Source: Plasmodium brasilianum
Taxonomy: Eukaryota; Apicomplexa; Aconoidasida; Haemosporida; Plasmodiidae
DNA length: 64,000 nt
NCBI RefSeq assembly: GCF_023973825.1
Contig: NC_090115.1
Location: 1,054,001 to 1,118,000 of the forward strand
Direction of reading: 5' to 3'
Made by a program: the position numbers and the translations under genes. Positions 12,379 through 24,938 of this stretch are shown here, piece by piece (the first letter of the stretch is position 1; the number at the start of each line of letters is the position of its first letter). Below the pieces are notes generated by a model. The model worked only from the letters and a program-made list of their open reading frames with translations, was not told the DNA's origin and did not search any database.

Positions 12379-15300
12379 TTATAAAAATTAATATTACAAG
12401 AATTAATAATATATGAATGGTAAGAAAATATTATTATGTTTATTAAAAATATTCTTTTTTTCATATTACGTGTTTTTCTGTTAAGACTAGATATTTGTCG
12501 AGAACTATTGTTACTCTGAAATAGTATAGGATAGAATAGAGAAGAAGGAAAATTATATCTGACATGTCTATTTAAATGTGACTCTAAGAAAACAAAAATA
12601 AGAAAAATAAAAAAAAGTATAAGAACATGAACTATGGTTAATAATGATGCAAAATTATATGAATAGCTATAACTTATAAAAAATTTTACCTACCTTTTTT
12701 TATTAAATTCAAAAAACAATTACAAAGATGTTTTTCTAAAAAGGAAGATAGGCACTTATATAAATGCTTTATATAAAAGAGAAAGAAAAAAAAAAGAAAG
12801 AAATCTGCTAACATCCTTTTTCTAATTTACCTTTTCCTTATTTAGGTTGTATGAAAAGATGAAAAGCATAGAAAATAAGCTTATAATTATGAAATGTCTG
12901 GGGAAATGTAAATAGAAGACTTAAAAAAAATTTTTCTTAAAGAATTTATGTGTGTTATGCATACTTCTATGATGTGTGACCACGTATGTTCATATGTACA
13001 TGTGTATATGCTAATGAATATACATGCATTCCATAGAATGGTATATCCATGTACATATTTCCACGCATATACCTTCCTATATTTAATAAAATCCATATTA
13101 ATTTTTATGCCAACTACAATACATTGACTTATTTGACTATATAATTAAATGTGTTAATGGAGGTATATTCTCCTGTACAAAATGAACTGGATAAAATTAA
13201 AACAATCAGACTTAATAAAATGTATTTTATATGGAATTTTTTATATATTTAACATTAATACATTTTTTGAGGAATTTCTTATTATGACCAAGCTTCTTAT
13301 ATATAGGTAAATTTCTTTTATGGTGTTCTCTTTACCATAAGAATATTTTTATAAAGGTGTTAATATTTACTTAAATCATTTAAAATAAAATATATCTAAT
13401 AAAACATTTATACTCAAAAGATGATTTTATATATATAAATAACTTATTGATTTGTGTACACAATTGTAGATGTATATAATATTGCATTATTCATGATGGA
13501 ATTCTTACTAATGCATATAGAACTTATGAATATATATTTTTTTTTTGTTATATTATCTTTCCATGTATGTTTTAGCCTGTTTACATTGAAAAGTCGTAAA
13601 CTGATAAGCATATATGTATATATTCATATAAACATTGGCATTCTGAAAATTTATTTACATGTAATTTCTCACATTATCTATCTATGTTTTCTTGTACATA
13701 TGTTTATGTAAATGTTTATGTATATAATATGTTATGAGACGAATGATAGAATTATGACATATGAAAAGGGAGAATAACGCCATTGTATGAAATTCATCGA
13801 AAAAGACATCTCTTAAGGATGTTAATCAAAGGAAAAAAAAACTTACACGATAAGACAACTAAACGTGGAGTTGACTAAATTCATTAGTTGTGAAGATAAT
13901 TCGTTTCAGAACATCTCCGTTTTATATTACGTTAAAATTGTAATTTTACATTTAATTTCCTTTATTAAAGTTTCTTTTACAGTTTTTTAATTAGTATATT
14001 TGTTGTAAGCATTAAGAAAGCACGAAATGGAAAGTAAAAATTGGAAAAGTATAAAATACAAAGTTATAAATGGAAAATGTACATATTATAAGTTCGTTGG
14101 AGTCTTCTGAAAACAGTTTACATATACGCATACATGTATGTATGCATAAGGTGACATGCAAATTGATGCACATGTTTATAATATTCATAACAAATAAACA
14201 AGTATGTAAGGTTGTATACACAGATAAAAATAAAAAATATGAGCACACAAATTACTTATGCATGTGTATATATAATGAATTTATTCATTTGGAATAATAA
14301 AAAAAAATATTAAATTATAATTATTTATTTTTTTTTTTTGCAAACATTACTTTAGATTGATGTATATAAATTCATTGCTAATATGGAAAAATTTAATATG
14401 TTTTTAAAAAAAATAAATTAATTCGAATAAAGAAATGTCAGAAACGTGCTTAAGTAGAATGAAATACATGTAGATATATATTATAATGGTTCCGGTTTTA
14501 AAGAATATTTTATCAAATGATGACTGTGTAAGCATACTTCATAGAATTTATAGTTAAAATAGAATTGTAGAAAAGGTATATTAGTTCTATAATAAAATTG
14601 ATTGTAAAATTATTACTCAATGAAAGAATGGGAAAATAATAATTTCACTGGGTATATGTATAACATATATTAATTTATTTTTAAATAAAATATTGAAATT
14701 AAAAAAGTTATATATGCCATTATTGTTACAATGTTTATAAGAAACCTAATTTGCAATAACATAAATTATTAATATAAGAGGCATATATATGAGAAATTAT
14801 TATTACAAGTGACATTATATCTACAAAAATTAACTACGTATTAGGGGATTAATCTAAATATATATGTATATATGAGTTAATAGATATACATATATACAAT
14901 AAATATGAATATTTATTAATACTACTTATTTATGTTGAACACATATACTTAAGAATTAATTGTATGTTTCAAGAAACAATGGAAATTATTTATAGATGAT
15001 TCTTTAATTTTTTTAATATGTATAATTATTTATTTTAAATAAACTTGAATATTTCAAATAAATATATAGTGCATAGAAAGAATTAAGAAAAACTAAATGC
15101 TCCAAAAAATTATTACATTAATTGATTATATGTAAATTTAGAAAAAAGTTAATATATATAAGTTAATACGTTTATATAATTTTTAACGTTATATATTCTT
15201 AATAATAGGTAATATTATTTAATAAGGTGTTCAATTATAGTTTTTTATATAAACAGGAGTTTTTAATTTTAACAAAATAAGGAGCATAAAAATAAAGCGT

Positions 15301-16219
15301 ACATTTAAAGAATTTAAATCCAGAATAATTTTGAGTATGTTTATATTTATGAATATAATACATGCATATGGATCCTTAAAGTAAAAAAGAAACTACTCTA
15401 TTTTTATACAATCCAGTAAGAGAATATACATAACAGAATAAAAATTTAAAGTTTTTTTATATTCATTTTTAATAATATTTTAGAAAGGTAATTTTATTAT
15501 ACAAATTAGTATCATATTATTATACATTGAAAATAATATATTTAATATTTTATATTTTTATAATTATCTACATTCACTATAATCAACAAACAGTATGAAA
15601 TATAATTATTTCTGCTTTTATAGATATATTTCATAAAATAACTTATATATTTATGTAAGATACAAAGTAGATGTAATTTAATATATTATTTTGTATCCTA
15701 TTTATTTTTAAATCAATAACAAATATGTACTTTGTTCTACAGCTTATGAGAATGTCCAAAGGTATAAACACGCAATACAAAATTTACTAAATTTTAGTTT
15801 ATGTTCTTTTATACGTTTTCTTTCATTTTTCTGATCAATAATATTCTATAATGTAACTTATATTATCTAAAATCATTTTATTATTATAATTAATATTTAA
15901 TTTACTTTTTAAATATATTTTTTCATCACATTTCCTCTTTAGAATAGTATTTTTTAAATATTATTATTCATATAAAACATATAAAAATATGATTATTTTA
16001 TTTACAAAAAAAAAAATAATTATTATAAAATTACCTAATTACTAAGTTTACTAAATTGCTTTCTAGTCATAATAAATAAAATGAATTATATATAATTATA
16101 TAAAAATTATGTTATACCGTTTATAATAATATGTACATATATATAAAAAAGTTAAATTGGATAGTAATTTTCAAAACATCAAAATTTTGTAGGTGAACTA
16201 AATACTAGAATCAAGTAAC
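12379..16219. other. Intergenic region with a compositionally distinct block
   Basis: From about 12.6 to 14.3 kb the base use differs: more G+C, many words such as TGTACATG, CATGTGTATATG and TACATGTATGTATGCAT, and several overlapping open frames on both strands (12887-13096 -, 13454-13711 +, 14012-14248 -, 14070-14297 +). The translations are rich in I, Y, C, H and M, have no family features, and look like untranslated or promoter DNA. The remainder to 16.2 kb is ordinary AT-rich sequence without genes. Confidence 0.45.
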
Positions 16220-16710
16220 AAAATTATTCTAATATATATATTCTATATGTCGTAGGTATATGGCACTTATTAGATTATAAATGTTTTTATAAAATTTTTT
16301 TTCATTTTTTTATTTAATTTCTATTTTTAGTGTGAACATTATCATGCGATATACCATAATTCATGTTTTTCAACATTAAAATAATATTTTAATGGTATAA
16401 TATGTAGAAATATCTAATCTCATTATTATAAAGCTCAACAATATATTAATAAGTATATTCTTAATACATGCTAATGTATCTGTTCCCATCGAAACTAATT
16501 TATCTATACTAATTATAAAAAAATATATTTATTCACTAAAAGACCCATTTTATTTTATTTTTTTTGTGGAAAATATTAACGACAAATTTTTAGAATTGTT
16601 CATTTAGGATGTTAAAAAATATATATATTTGGGAATTCATTAATAAAATTAGTTTCACCAATAACCATTTTATTTGATGATGTATTTTCTATAAATAGTT
16701 TTATTGAATA
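16220..16710 (+). repeat. Duplicated upstream segment, copy A
   Basis: This shares ordered blocks with 52885-53395: TATATGGCAC then TTAGATTATAA; a GCTAAT-x-TATCTGTTC-like block; GACAAA-TTTAGAATTGTTC; then TCATTAATAAAATTAGTTTCACC and TATAAATAGTTTTA. It lies upstream of the relic at 16.9-17.7 kb, as copy B lies upstream of the relic at 53.6 kb. Confidence 0.5.
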
Positions 16711-16921
16711 TATTTACTAAAACATGTTTATGTTTAATTTTTTTTGTTGAACTTTATATATGTATTTTATATATGCCTTTTAGTATTTTTTTAAAAGGTA
16801 AAATAAAGTAAAATATGAACGGTAATACTTTAATTTTACTAATAATGCCTTTTAATTATATAGAAAATTGTTTACAGAATTAAAGATATTATAATATTAA
16901 TGAATACAAAATTGATAAGAA

Positions 16922-17744
16922 GAATTAATTGTATTATTTAAAACTCCTACATTTATGTGTTTTATTTGGTTAAGTTATTATTACTACAATGCAATAAAAT
17001 GATAAAACAGATATAAATTCTCTTTATATTTTAATTTATACTATATATATACATACAAAAAAAAAAAAGATATATTTAATGTTTAAATAAATTTATCAAA
17101 TTATAAATATTTAAAACATTTTCTTATACTTGTAATATATATGCGATAAATACTTAAATAATAAAAACAATGAAGAAAGAACATTCAATTCATGAGCACT
17201 TAGATTAATAATAGAAAATTAGACAGAAACAAAAATTTTGGCTTTGAAAAATATGTTACTTATAAATAGATACGTTCATTAAAAGAATCAGGCTTCTAAT
17301 TGCGAATTATAGTATTATGGGAAAAGTTAATATACAAATAAATTTGTTTCATACAGTGAATCCAAAAAATTGTCAAGAAATAAACTTCTGTCACATAAAA
17401 ATCTTTTTTGAGCGACAGAAATTTTTTTGAAAAACTATTTTATAGAGAATTTATTTCTTTATATATAATGCATAAAATGGAACTATTCTGTTAGGAAAAA
17501 AATATTAATAGATGCAATATGTATGCGAGTCTTTTTAGCATTTGCTATGTCAATAAGACTCTTAATAACAGGATCTTTATTACTTTTGTTCTTAGAAATC
17601 TATGATAAATTTACATTTATTTCTCTATTGTTAGTTATTTTAGATTTTTCTATGGTTATTAATATCTTGGTTAAATTCTCATTACACGCATTAAAGATAA
17701 AGAAAATTTACTTAAAGTATATCTATATTAAAACACAGCTTTAA
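16922..17744 (+). pseudogene. Relic of a two-exon exported protein gene
   Basis: An exon-1-like leader (KTPTFMCFIWLSYYYYNA, ending about 16993) aligns with the leader of the 53.6 kb relic (KTFTFILFICICSYFSNA). Both follow duplicated upstream DNA. The expected GT donor after the leader is lost. The body at 17.1-17.5 kb carries many stops. The last part (17523-17744) is still open and hydrophobic: FLAFAMSIRLLITGSLLLLF, then FISLLLVILDFSMVINILV, then a basic end LKIKKIYLKY. No functional product is expected. The family was probably an exported two-exon protein, but I cannot name it; the C-terminal match to the 54 kb relic is weak. Confidence 0.38.
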
Positions 17745-19930
17745 AGAAAAATGTTTTTCATGTAACTAATAAAAATTTATATTATTCTGAATAGAGATAT
17801 ATTTTCAGAATATTTAACAGTTAGACACATATTTTTATTTAAGAAACAATATAATATACGAATATATAATTATAAATAAGGGTAAAAATAGATATACAAA
17901 ATATTTATAAAAGTAGCATATTTTTATACATGTTTCCGAATTATGATGTAATATGTTGAAGTTATTTATTAATCTCACTTAACATTTATATTGTTTTTTA
18001 TAAAAATGAGAAATTAATATTTCTCTATATTCATTACAATATATGTGCTTTATAGGATAAAAATATGATTATATATGTTTAATCTATATTTTTATATTAA
18101 CATATTTGCATTTATTAAATCTAATACAGAATGTTATATATAATGTGTCGCTCTAACTAATGAGGTAATATATATATTTATGAATCTTATTTTCTCTTTT
18201 TTATTTTTCCTATTTTAAGAATTTAAGTATTTTAAAAATTTCTCTAAGAAACATATTGTATATTAGTTTTAATTTAAATGTTTCATTTTGTTTTCCATTT
18301 AATAAAACTGAAACTTTATATTTTATTTAATTTACATGTATTTTTTATTTAAATATACATATAATAAATAATTTCTGTAAAAAAAAATCTTGAAAAATAT
18401 ATATATTAAAACTTAATGTAAGGCAATTTTTATTAAATTTTTATATATTTTTCTATTTCATTTATTATATTGTTATAATATAATAATGTTATTTTAATTT
18501 TAAGAATAAATTATTATTAGAACATTATTTCTTTTAAAGTTTATAAAGTTTTATAATTAAACAGGTAATTACGAAACATAGGACCCATTAATTTTGAATT
18601 TAATTTATTGATTTAATTGTGTATTATAAAAATTACCTAATTTTCTATAATAAAAAATATATATTTCTTTTTGGAATATATAAAGTAAATATATTTTTAA
18701 AGTTGCGTTAGTTCCATGACTGATTATGACAATAAAACTATTACTATTTTTGTTATATCTTAAAGAATAAATGAATATTGAAAATTATTAATATATTATT
18801 AATGAAATTTAATTAACAATTAAATAAAATATAAATAAGATTTAAGATAATATATATCTTTTCCCATAACAAGCATATATATGTATCATAATTTATATAT
18901 TTGTATTACTTTTCTTTTTTTTTTTATAAGTTTTCAATAGCAATAATATGACCTTAAATGCGCGCAAAAGTATAAATATTTTACAGTAAGAACTTCAAAA
19001 TTTTGTGAATATATTTATCATCCTTTTTATAATAATATAATGTTAATAAAAAGGAAATCACTATTGTATATATAAGTCAATTCATGCATGTATAATTATG
19101 CTATTATAAATGGAATAAGCTCTTATATATATTAAGTAAAATATTAATCTATTATGTGTACGAAATTATTAATTATATATTATATAATTTTTTAATAAGT
19201 ATAAGTGCCTTAAGAGTGATTAATTTTTATATTTTTTAAAAGTACTTTTTTCTACTTTCCAATTCAATCCCCCAATTATGATTTATATTTTATTTATTAA
19301 TAACAAGACATGTAAATATGAATATTTATTGATTAAATCATGTAGAATATTAAATATTTCTTTTTTATCGAATAAATAAATTTGGAAATATCAAAATTTA
19401 TAATAGTATTTGAAAGGATACATATAAAAAATTGAATATCTTCTAATAAAAATTTAAAAAAAAAAAATTGTTTTTTTTTTTTTTTTGCTATGTTAATATT
19501 TTTTCTGAATGTATATATTTAATAAATAAATTTAAAAAAGTACATAAAGAAATTGTGATATAAAATAAAATGAATAATTAGAAATTTTAAGAATTACTAC
19601 ACTCGAATAAAATATAATCCTTTATTTATTTTTAAAATGTAAATTGTACATATATTATATAGGGTTTTATTAAATTTTTAAATATGTTATAGAATATAAA
19701 ACAATATATTTGTTTGAAGAGTGACTAAAGTATGTTCCGTATTTAATATAGAACAAAACTCTTTAACAAATTATTCCTTTTTTAATTTATTTTTACTATT
19801 ATTATATCGTTAGGAGATTATAATTTTATATCAGAACTATCCAATTTTTTGTATGTATTATGTTTATGAAATTATAATAATAATTAGGAAAATATTAAAA
19901 TCAGTAATTATTCAAATAATAAATAAAATA
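17745..19930. other. AT-rich intergenic region
   Basis: No convincing coding or RNA feature. Homopolymer T and A runs occur (for example near 19462-19485). Confidence 0.55.
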
Positions 19931-19934
19931 ATAT

Positions 19935-19998
19935 ATTATATTTATATTCTCTATATTCTATACTGTATACAATTTCTATATTTACAAATATAAAAAAA
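19935..19998 (+). promoter_or_regulatory. Conserved upstream element of fam gene
   Basis: TATATTCTCTATATTCTATACTGTATAC followed by TTTCTATATTTACAAATAT, about 410-350 bp before the ATG at 20349. It resembles the elements at 41132 and 59485. Regulatory role inferred. Confidence 0.5.
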
Positions 19999-20348
19999 AG
20001 AATGTATATTTTTTTTTCTGAAAAGTTTTATTAATAACATTTATTTATTAACTGTTCTAGGTAACTAAAGTATATATTTTAAATATATATAAATTAAAAC
20101 AAATTATATTATTTTAATTAAATTAATTTTTAAGGAATAAAATAAAAATAAAAATTATAAAATATATTATAATATATATTTTTCTCTTTTTGTTTTATAG
20201 AATGTATCATACATATTTTTAATTATTTTTTATGAAAATAGAATAATAAGAAATTAAAAACACAGTTGTAGTGTCCACTATTAAATGTATATTATACTAA
20301 TGTAATTGTTTTTTATTTTAATATATTATAATATATAAAATTTATATA

Positions 20349-21367
20349 ATGGAACAAAAATTTAAGTTGCTCATATTTATTAATATTTCTTTGTTTATCC
20401 TTTTAACATGGATATACTATTTTGACGATGATGTTGTATGATTATATTATTTAAGTATTTTTTCATTATTCCTTTTATTTGTTATTTATTTTTATTAATA
20501 TTTTTTTTCTATTATAATATTTTAGGTGCTTTTAAATTATAAATATTTATTTTATATTTTTAGAGTGAGCTTTATAAATCACAGGATGAGTACTATAAGC
20601 ATAGCAATAAATTAAATATAAGGAATTATCGATTACTTTCAATATGTAAACACAATAACGATACATTTATTGTGAGTTTAAATGAAGTCAATTCAAATAG
20701 TGGAATGAACGAAAAAAAAGATATATATAATAATGAACAAATGTTTGCAAAATTAAAAAGAAAACCAAATAGAAGTTCATCAAATAATATGGAATTCAGT
20801 AAAAAAGGAAAGAAAAATAAATCTTGTATATTTGAAACAAAAAAATATTCCCGTATGGAAAAAAAAATATTCAAAGAACAAGATTATTTGGATTTTCTTA
20901 AAAGCAATAGGACAATTCGTAATAACACTTACCAAAAAATAATACGTAAAAAGTACGGATTTCGAATAACGTTACCAATATTATTTGTTTTGTTGTTATG
21001 TATATTACTTTTACTGGATTTATTCGAGGGTTGTGGACTTATAAGGGGGTTGTTTAAAGTATTGAATATAATTGCCACAACAGTGGAATCAACCACAAAT
21101 AGTGTGACACCTTTACAAAAAATGTTAAGGCCATTACATGAATGGTTGAAAAATTCCTTTTTTGGTTCGTTCTTCCAAAAATCTATTCAAGTAGCAGCGA
21201 GCGGAGACAAACCTAAAATAGTTAAGCATTATTATATAACTGGTTTCTTTGGTTTTCTTATATACTTCATACCAATCTTTATAATAGGTGTCACATGTAT
21301 ATTAGGTATTTTTTACTACCATAAAAAAGTTAAAAAGTATGAAAAAATTAAGTTTAGAAAAGGGTAA
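20349..21367 (+). CDS. fam-l type exported protein
   Basis: This two-exon gene encodes 296 aa. Exon 1 is 20349-20435 (MEQKFKLLIFINISLFILLT), intron 20436-20563 with GTATGA donor, exon 2 20564-21367; phase 0. Residues 52-56 are RLLSI, an RxL export-like motif without the acidic fifth residue of strict PEXEL. The fam-l signature follows: KNKSCIFETKKYSRMEKKIF, DYLDFLKSNRTI. Membrane segments lie at about 163-183 and 257-279, with a long polar loop between them (about 184-256). The tail is YYHKKVKKYEKIKF. It forms a same-strand doublet with the fam-m gene starting 3.7 kb downstream. Function is unknown; export is inferred. The open frame extends upstream of any exon-2 ATG to the AG acceptor, which supports the spliced start. 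Confidence 0.88.
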
Positions 21368-23630
21368 AATGAATAATAAGAAATATGATTCTTTCTATAA
21401 GGACGTATTTAATGTGAAGTAATAACTGTAATGCCTTTAGTTATATAGCTATTAAAAGTACCCATAATTGATTACTTTTTTTCAAGTGTATCCGCATGAA
21501 CAAGGTTTTTTTGATATACAACAGTAAAAATATATATTTCTAGATTTGTTTGAATTTAAATGTGCGATTTTTTTTCATTATTTATTTAAATTATTATTTA
21601 TGTTTATTAAATATTATGGCGTAAATACATATTTGTGTATTTATATATATTTTCATAAAAAATATATGTATGAATGTTTAAATGAATTTATAATAGTACA
21701 ATATATATTGTTTAATTTAAGCCATAAGTTACTTTACATTTGAACTGTATGAAATAGTATTTTTCAATTTTTCACTTGTTCCAGTTCAAAATTATTATAT
21801 GTCCATATAATTCAAAAACTGTGTTTTACTGATTTAAAATTAAAAATTAATATGACTTGTTTTGTTTTTAATATAGGAAGTGTATGTATTTTGTTACAGA
21901 GAATTATATATATATATATATATTTGCTCAAAAGGAAATATTAATTACTCTATAAATTAAGTTTTTTGAGATATGTGTTATAAATAATACATATTTTATA
22001 GGTGGTTTTGTCAATTGTTTAGCTATTTTTTCTTAGTTTAAAAAGGAAAAAAATAAATGTATATAAAAATAACTTTATTGTGTATGGGTTATTAGTTATT
22101 GTTTAATAAAATTGAATTTATTTTAATTCTTATGTAAATGAACAGTTAACGCTATTTATCATTTTATCATTGTACCTACTTCTGGAGTTAATTCAGTTTT
22201 TATAAAAGTAATTAAATTTAATTTATATTGATAATCTATGAATAAATAAGCTATATAAATTTTATTATTTTTTACGTCGTTAAAGGATAAAATTACTTAA
22301 TTATATGTAATTTGATATTAACAAATAGTATATTAAAATAGTTTTCTATTTAATATTGTTTTTTTTCATAATTGTAGACTTCTAAGAATGTACTATATAT
22401 CTATAAATATTTTCATTAAGGGTAATGAAAAACAATTCAGTTATTTTCTTTTTAAAATAATAATACATAGATAAGTATTATATATAAGTTTTATTTTTTA
22501 CAATCGTTTGTAAGTATATTAAGTTAAAACGTAACATTATTTCAAAAATATATATATGTATACATAAAGTTTATATTAACTATTAGAAATTTTATCAAAT
22601 TAATAATAAAAGTTCTATAAACAAAATAAAAATTAAAAAAAAAGTTTTATTTGATAAATGATTTATAAATTGATAATATTTTTTTTATTCGTTTGATATG
22701 TATTAATAAATTATATCAAAATGACATATATATCTTTTTGCAAAAGTTTTATCTAAATAATCATAATGAATGAGAAACTGCATGCAACAATTTCCCAAGT
22801 AATTTTCATAATTAAACTTTATTTTTTATATATAATTTTCTATGTATTCACATGAAAATAACAATAAAATATTAATATACGTTTGAATTATCACCTTTAT
22901 ATAATATCTGAAAAGTGCTGCATAGTCAAAGAAATAATCATTGCACAATTTTTCTTTGTAAAAGTATACTTGGGAACTATAGAAAATTAGACTGATATAT
23001 ATGGAAAAAAAAAATATAAATAATAAAAATTTTAATAAAAATTGCATATATATAATTTTTAATAATAAATATTAAAATATTTTAGTCCATTTATCAAATT
23101 AGTATATTCACAGAAAAAACAAATACTTATATTTTGACAATGTTTATTTATTTTATTTTTTTTTTTTGTATGTGAATGTTTCTTCTATATGAGAAAAAAT
23201 TAATTAAAAAAAATATATAAAAAATTAAGTAGATGAATATAAAGATTTTTCATTAATTAATAATGGTATATTTTAAACATAATTTACAATTTTAATATTC
23301 AAAAATTATGGTAGAATATTGAAAAGTCAGTTTTTTTTGGTATTTAAAATAAATGTTACTACTTACATAAGATAATAGCATATATATTCATTACTATATA
23401 GGATTGTATGTGCTCAGGGATTATCTAAAGGATCTGTAATAATTAATGTAACAGAAAATATTATTCTATCAGTATATTATTACCATTATTATTCTGTTAA
23501 AATAATAAATATTTTTTAAAAATAATAAGAGATGCTTCTGAAATAAATTATTTATACTAATAGAATTATTAGTTTTATAGTATCTGTACGAAATGTACAT
23601 ATGGTATTCATTTATAGGACAGTATATTAA
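21368..23630. other. AT-rich intergenic region
   Basis: This lies between the fam-l and fam-m of one doublet and contains the 3' element at 21760-21830 and a short (AT)n tract near 21908-21922. The open frames at 21546-21743 (+) and 22826-23047 (-) are AT-driven and show no family features. Confidence 0.55.
21760..21830 (+). repeat. Conserved 3' flanking element of fam gene
   Basis: TTTTTCACTTGTTCCAGTTC then AAAATTATTATATG, about 395-460 bp after the fam-l stop. It is related to the TTGTTCTAG blocks after the other copies. Confidence 0.45.
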
Positions 23631-23670
23631 CTGTATTCTATACGTTATATATTCTATATAAATTTAATAA
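23625..23670 (+). promoter_or_regulatory. Conserved upstream element of fam gene
   Basis: GTATTCTATACGTTATATATTCTATATAAA, about 400 bp before the ATG at 24028. A shorter and more diverged version of the shared element. Confidence 0.42.
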
Positions 23671-24027
23671 TTATATATTTTTTTATTTTATTTTGGAAAA
23701 AATGAATAAAAAGAATTACATAATTGTTCATATTATATAATAAAATTATAGTTTTAAAATATTTAAGTATAAATGAAAATTATTTTATCTTAATGAGAGT
23801 TAATTTTTTATAAAAATTAAGATTAAAATTTTATGATATATATTTAAAATTATTTTCTGTAGGGATGTTATAATAGATGTTTTATTTATATAATTTTTAT
23901 TAGTTTTTTACAGAGAAAACAGCAAAAGATTGTTTTAAAAATAATTATAGCATTATTGATCTTTTGAAGCATATTATGAAATAATTATTTCTTCCCTTAA
24001 TTTATTAGAATATTAAATAAATGTATA

Positions 24028-24938
24028 ATGGTGCAAATAATTAAGTCTATCTTATTTATTAAAACTTTTGAGTTAGTCCTTATAACATGGTTATGTTATT
24101 TTAACATAGATATGGTTTGATAATACTATATAAGGATATATTCTTTATACGAATATTACATATTCTACTTTAATTACTAAAATTTCATAGAATTAATTAT
24201 TTATCCTTTAAATAAAATAAATTTAATTTATTAATTTTTTTTTTTTAGCGAACATTTAATAAATTCGCGGATGCAAAATACAAACATGGAAAAAATTTAG
24301 ATACAATAACCTTTCGATTATTAGCAAAATATAAACCGGATAAGGATTCGCATATTTTAGAGTTAAAACAGAATAAATCAAATAATAATGAGCATGAAAA
24401 GTATGATATAACTATTAATGAAAAATGGAACAAAGGAAAAAACAAAAAATCTGATAAAAGTTCATTAAATAAGGCACAATACTATGTGGAAGTAATAGAT
24501 TATAACAATGGAATGTTTGATGGAAAACATTTTCATTTTGAAAAAAAATGGATTAAAAAAAAAGATTACGATAATTTTCTTGAAAGGAATAGAAGAATTT
24601 GTGATATATCTTTAAGAAAAATAAGATTTAGAAAGTATGGTATTGGAGTTGCTATGTTTGTTATTTTTTCCTTGTTTGCAGCAGCAATTGATGTATTACC
24701 AAGATTACCATCTTTGAATAAGACATGGAAAACCTTTGCAAGCAGTGGAATATTGAAAACTCTGCATGAAACTGTAAATGGGTGGGATCAGCCAGTAAAG
24801 ACCTCTGTTTATATAACATTATATAGTATACTTATGCTTATATTGATTATTGTTCTTGTAATAGGAATTTGTAGAGTCTTAAGAAATAATGAAAAATATA
24901 ATAAAATTAAATTGATGTCTGAACAAAGTGCATATTAA
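24028..24938 (+). CDS. fam-m type exported protein
   Basis: This two-exon gene encodes 258 aa. Exon 1 is 24028-24114 (MVQIIKSILFIKTFELVLIT), intron 24115-24248 with GTTTGA donor, exon 2 24249-24938; phase 0. Residues 52-56 are RLLAK. The fam-m signature is well kept: SSLNKAQYYVEVIDYNNGMF, GKHFHFEKKW, DYDNFLERNRRI. Membrane segments lie at about 159-179 and 216-238, with a short loop between, and the end is RVLRNNEKYNKIKLM. Exon 2 stays open from its acceptor through 79 codons before the first GTG/ATG-like position, so the N-terminal part is real. The ATG at 24021 is in another frame and is not used. It is paired with the fam-l gene upstream. An exported membrane protein of unknown function is inferred. 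Confidence 0.87.

Noticed and set aside
13454..13711. Plus-strand frame and its minus neighbours at 12887-13096 and 14012-14248
   Set aside because: Open frames arise on both strands from TG/CA-rich DNA; no domain, motif or exon structure supports a gene.
21546..23047. Frames at 21546-21743 (+) and 22826-23047 (-)
   Set aside because: Low-complexity translations inside fam 3' flanks and intergenic DNA; no family features.
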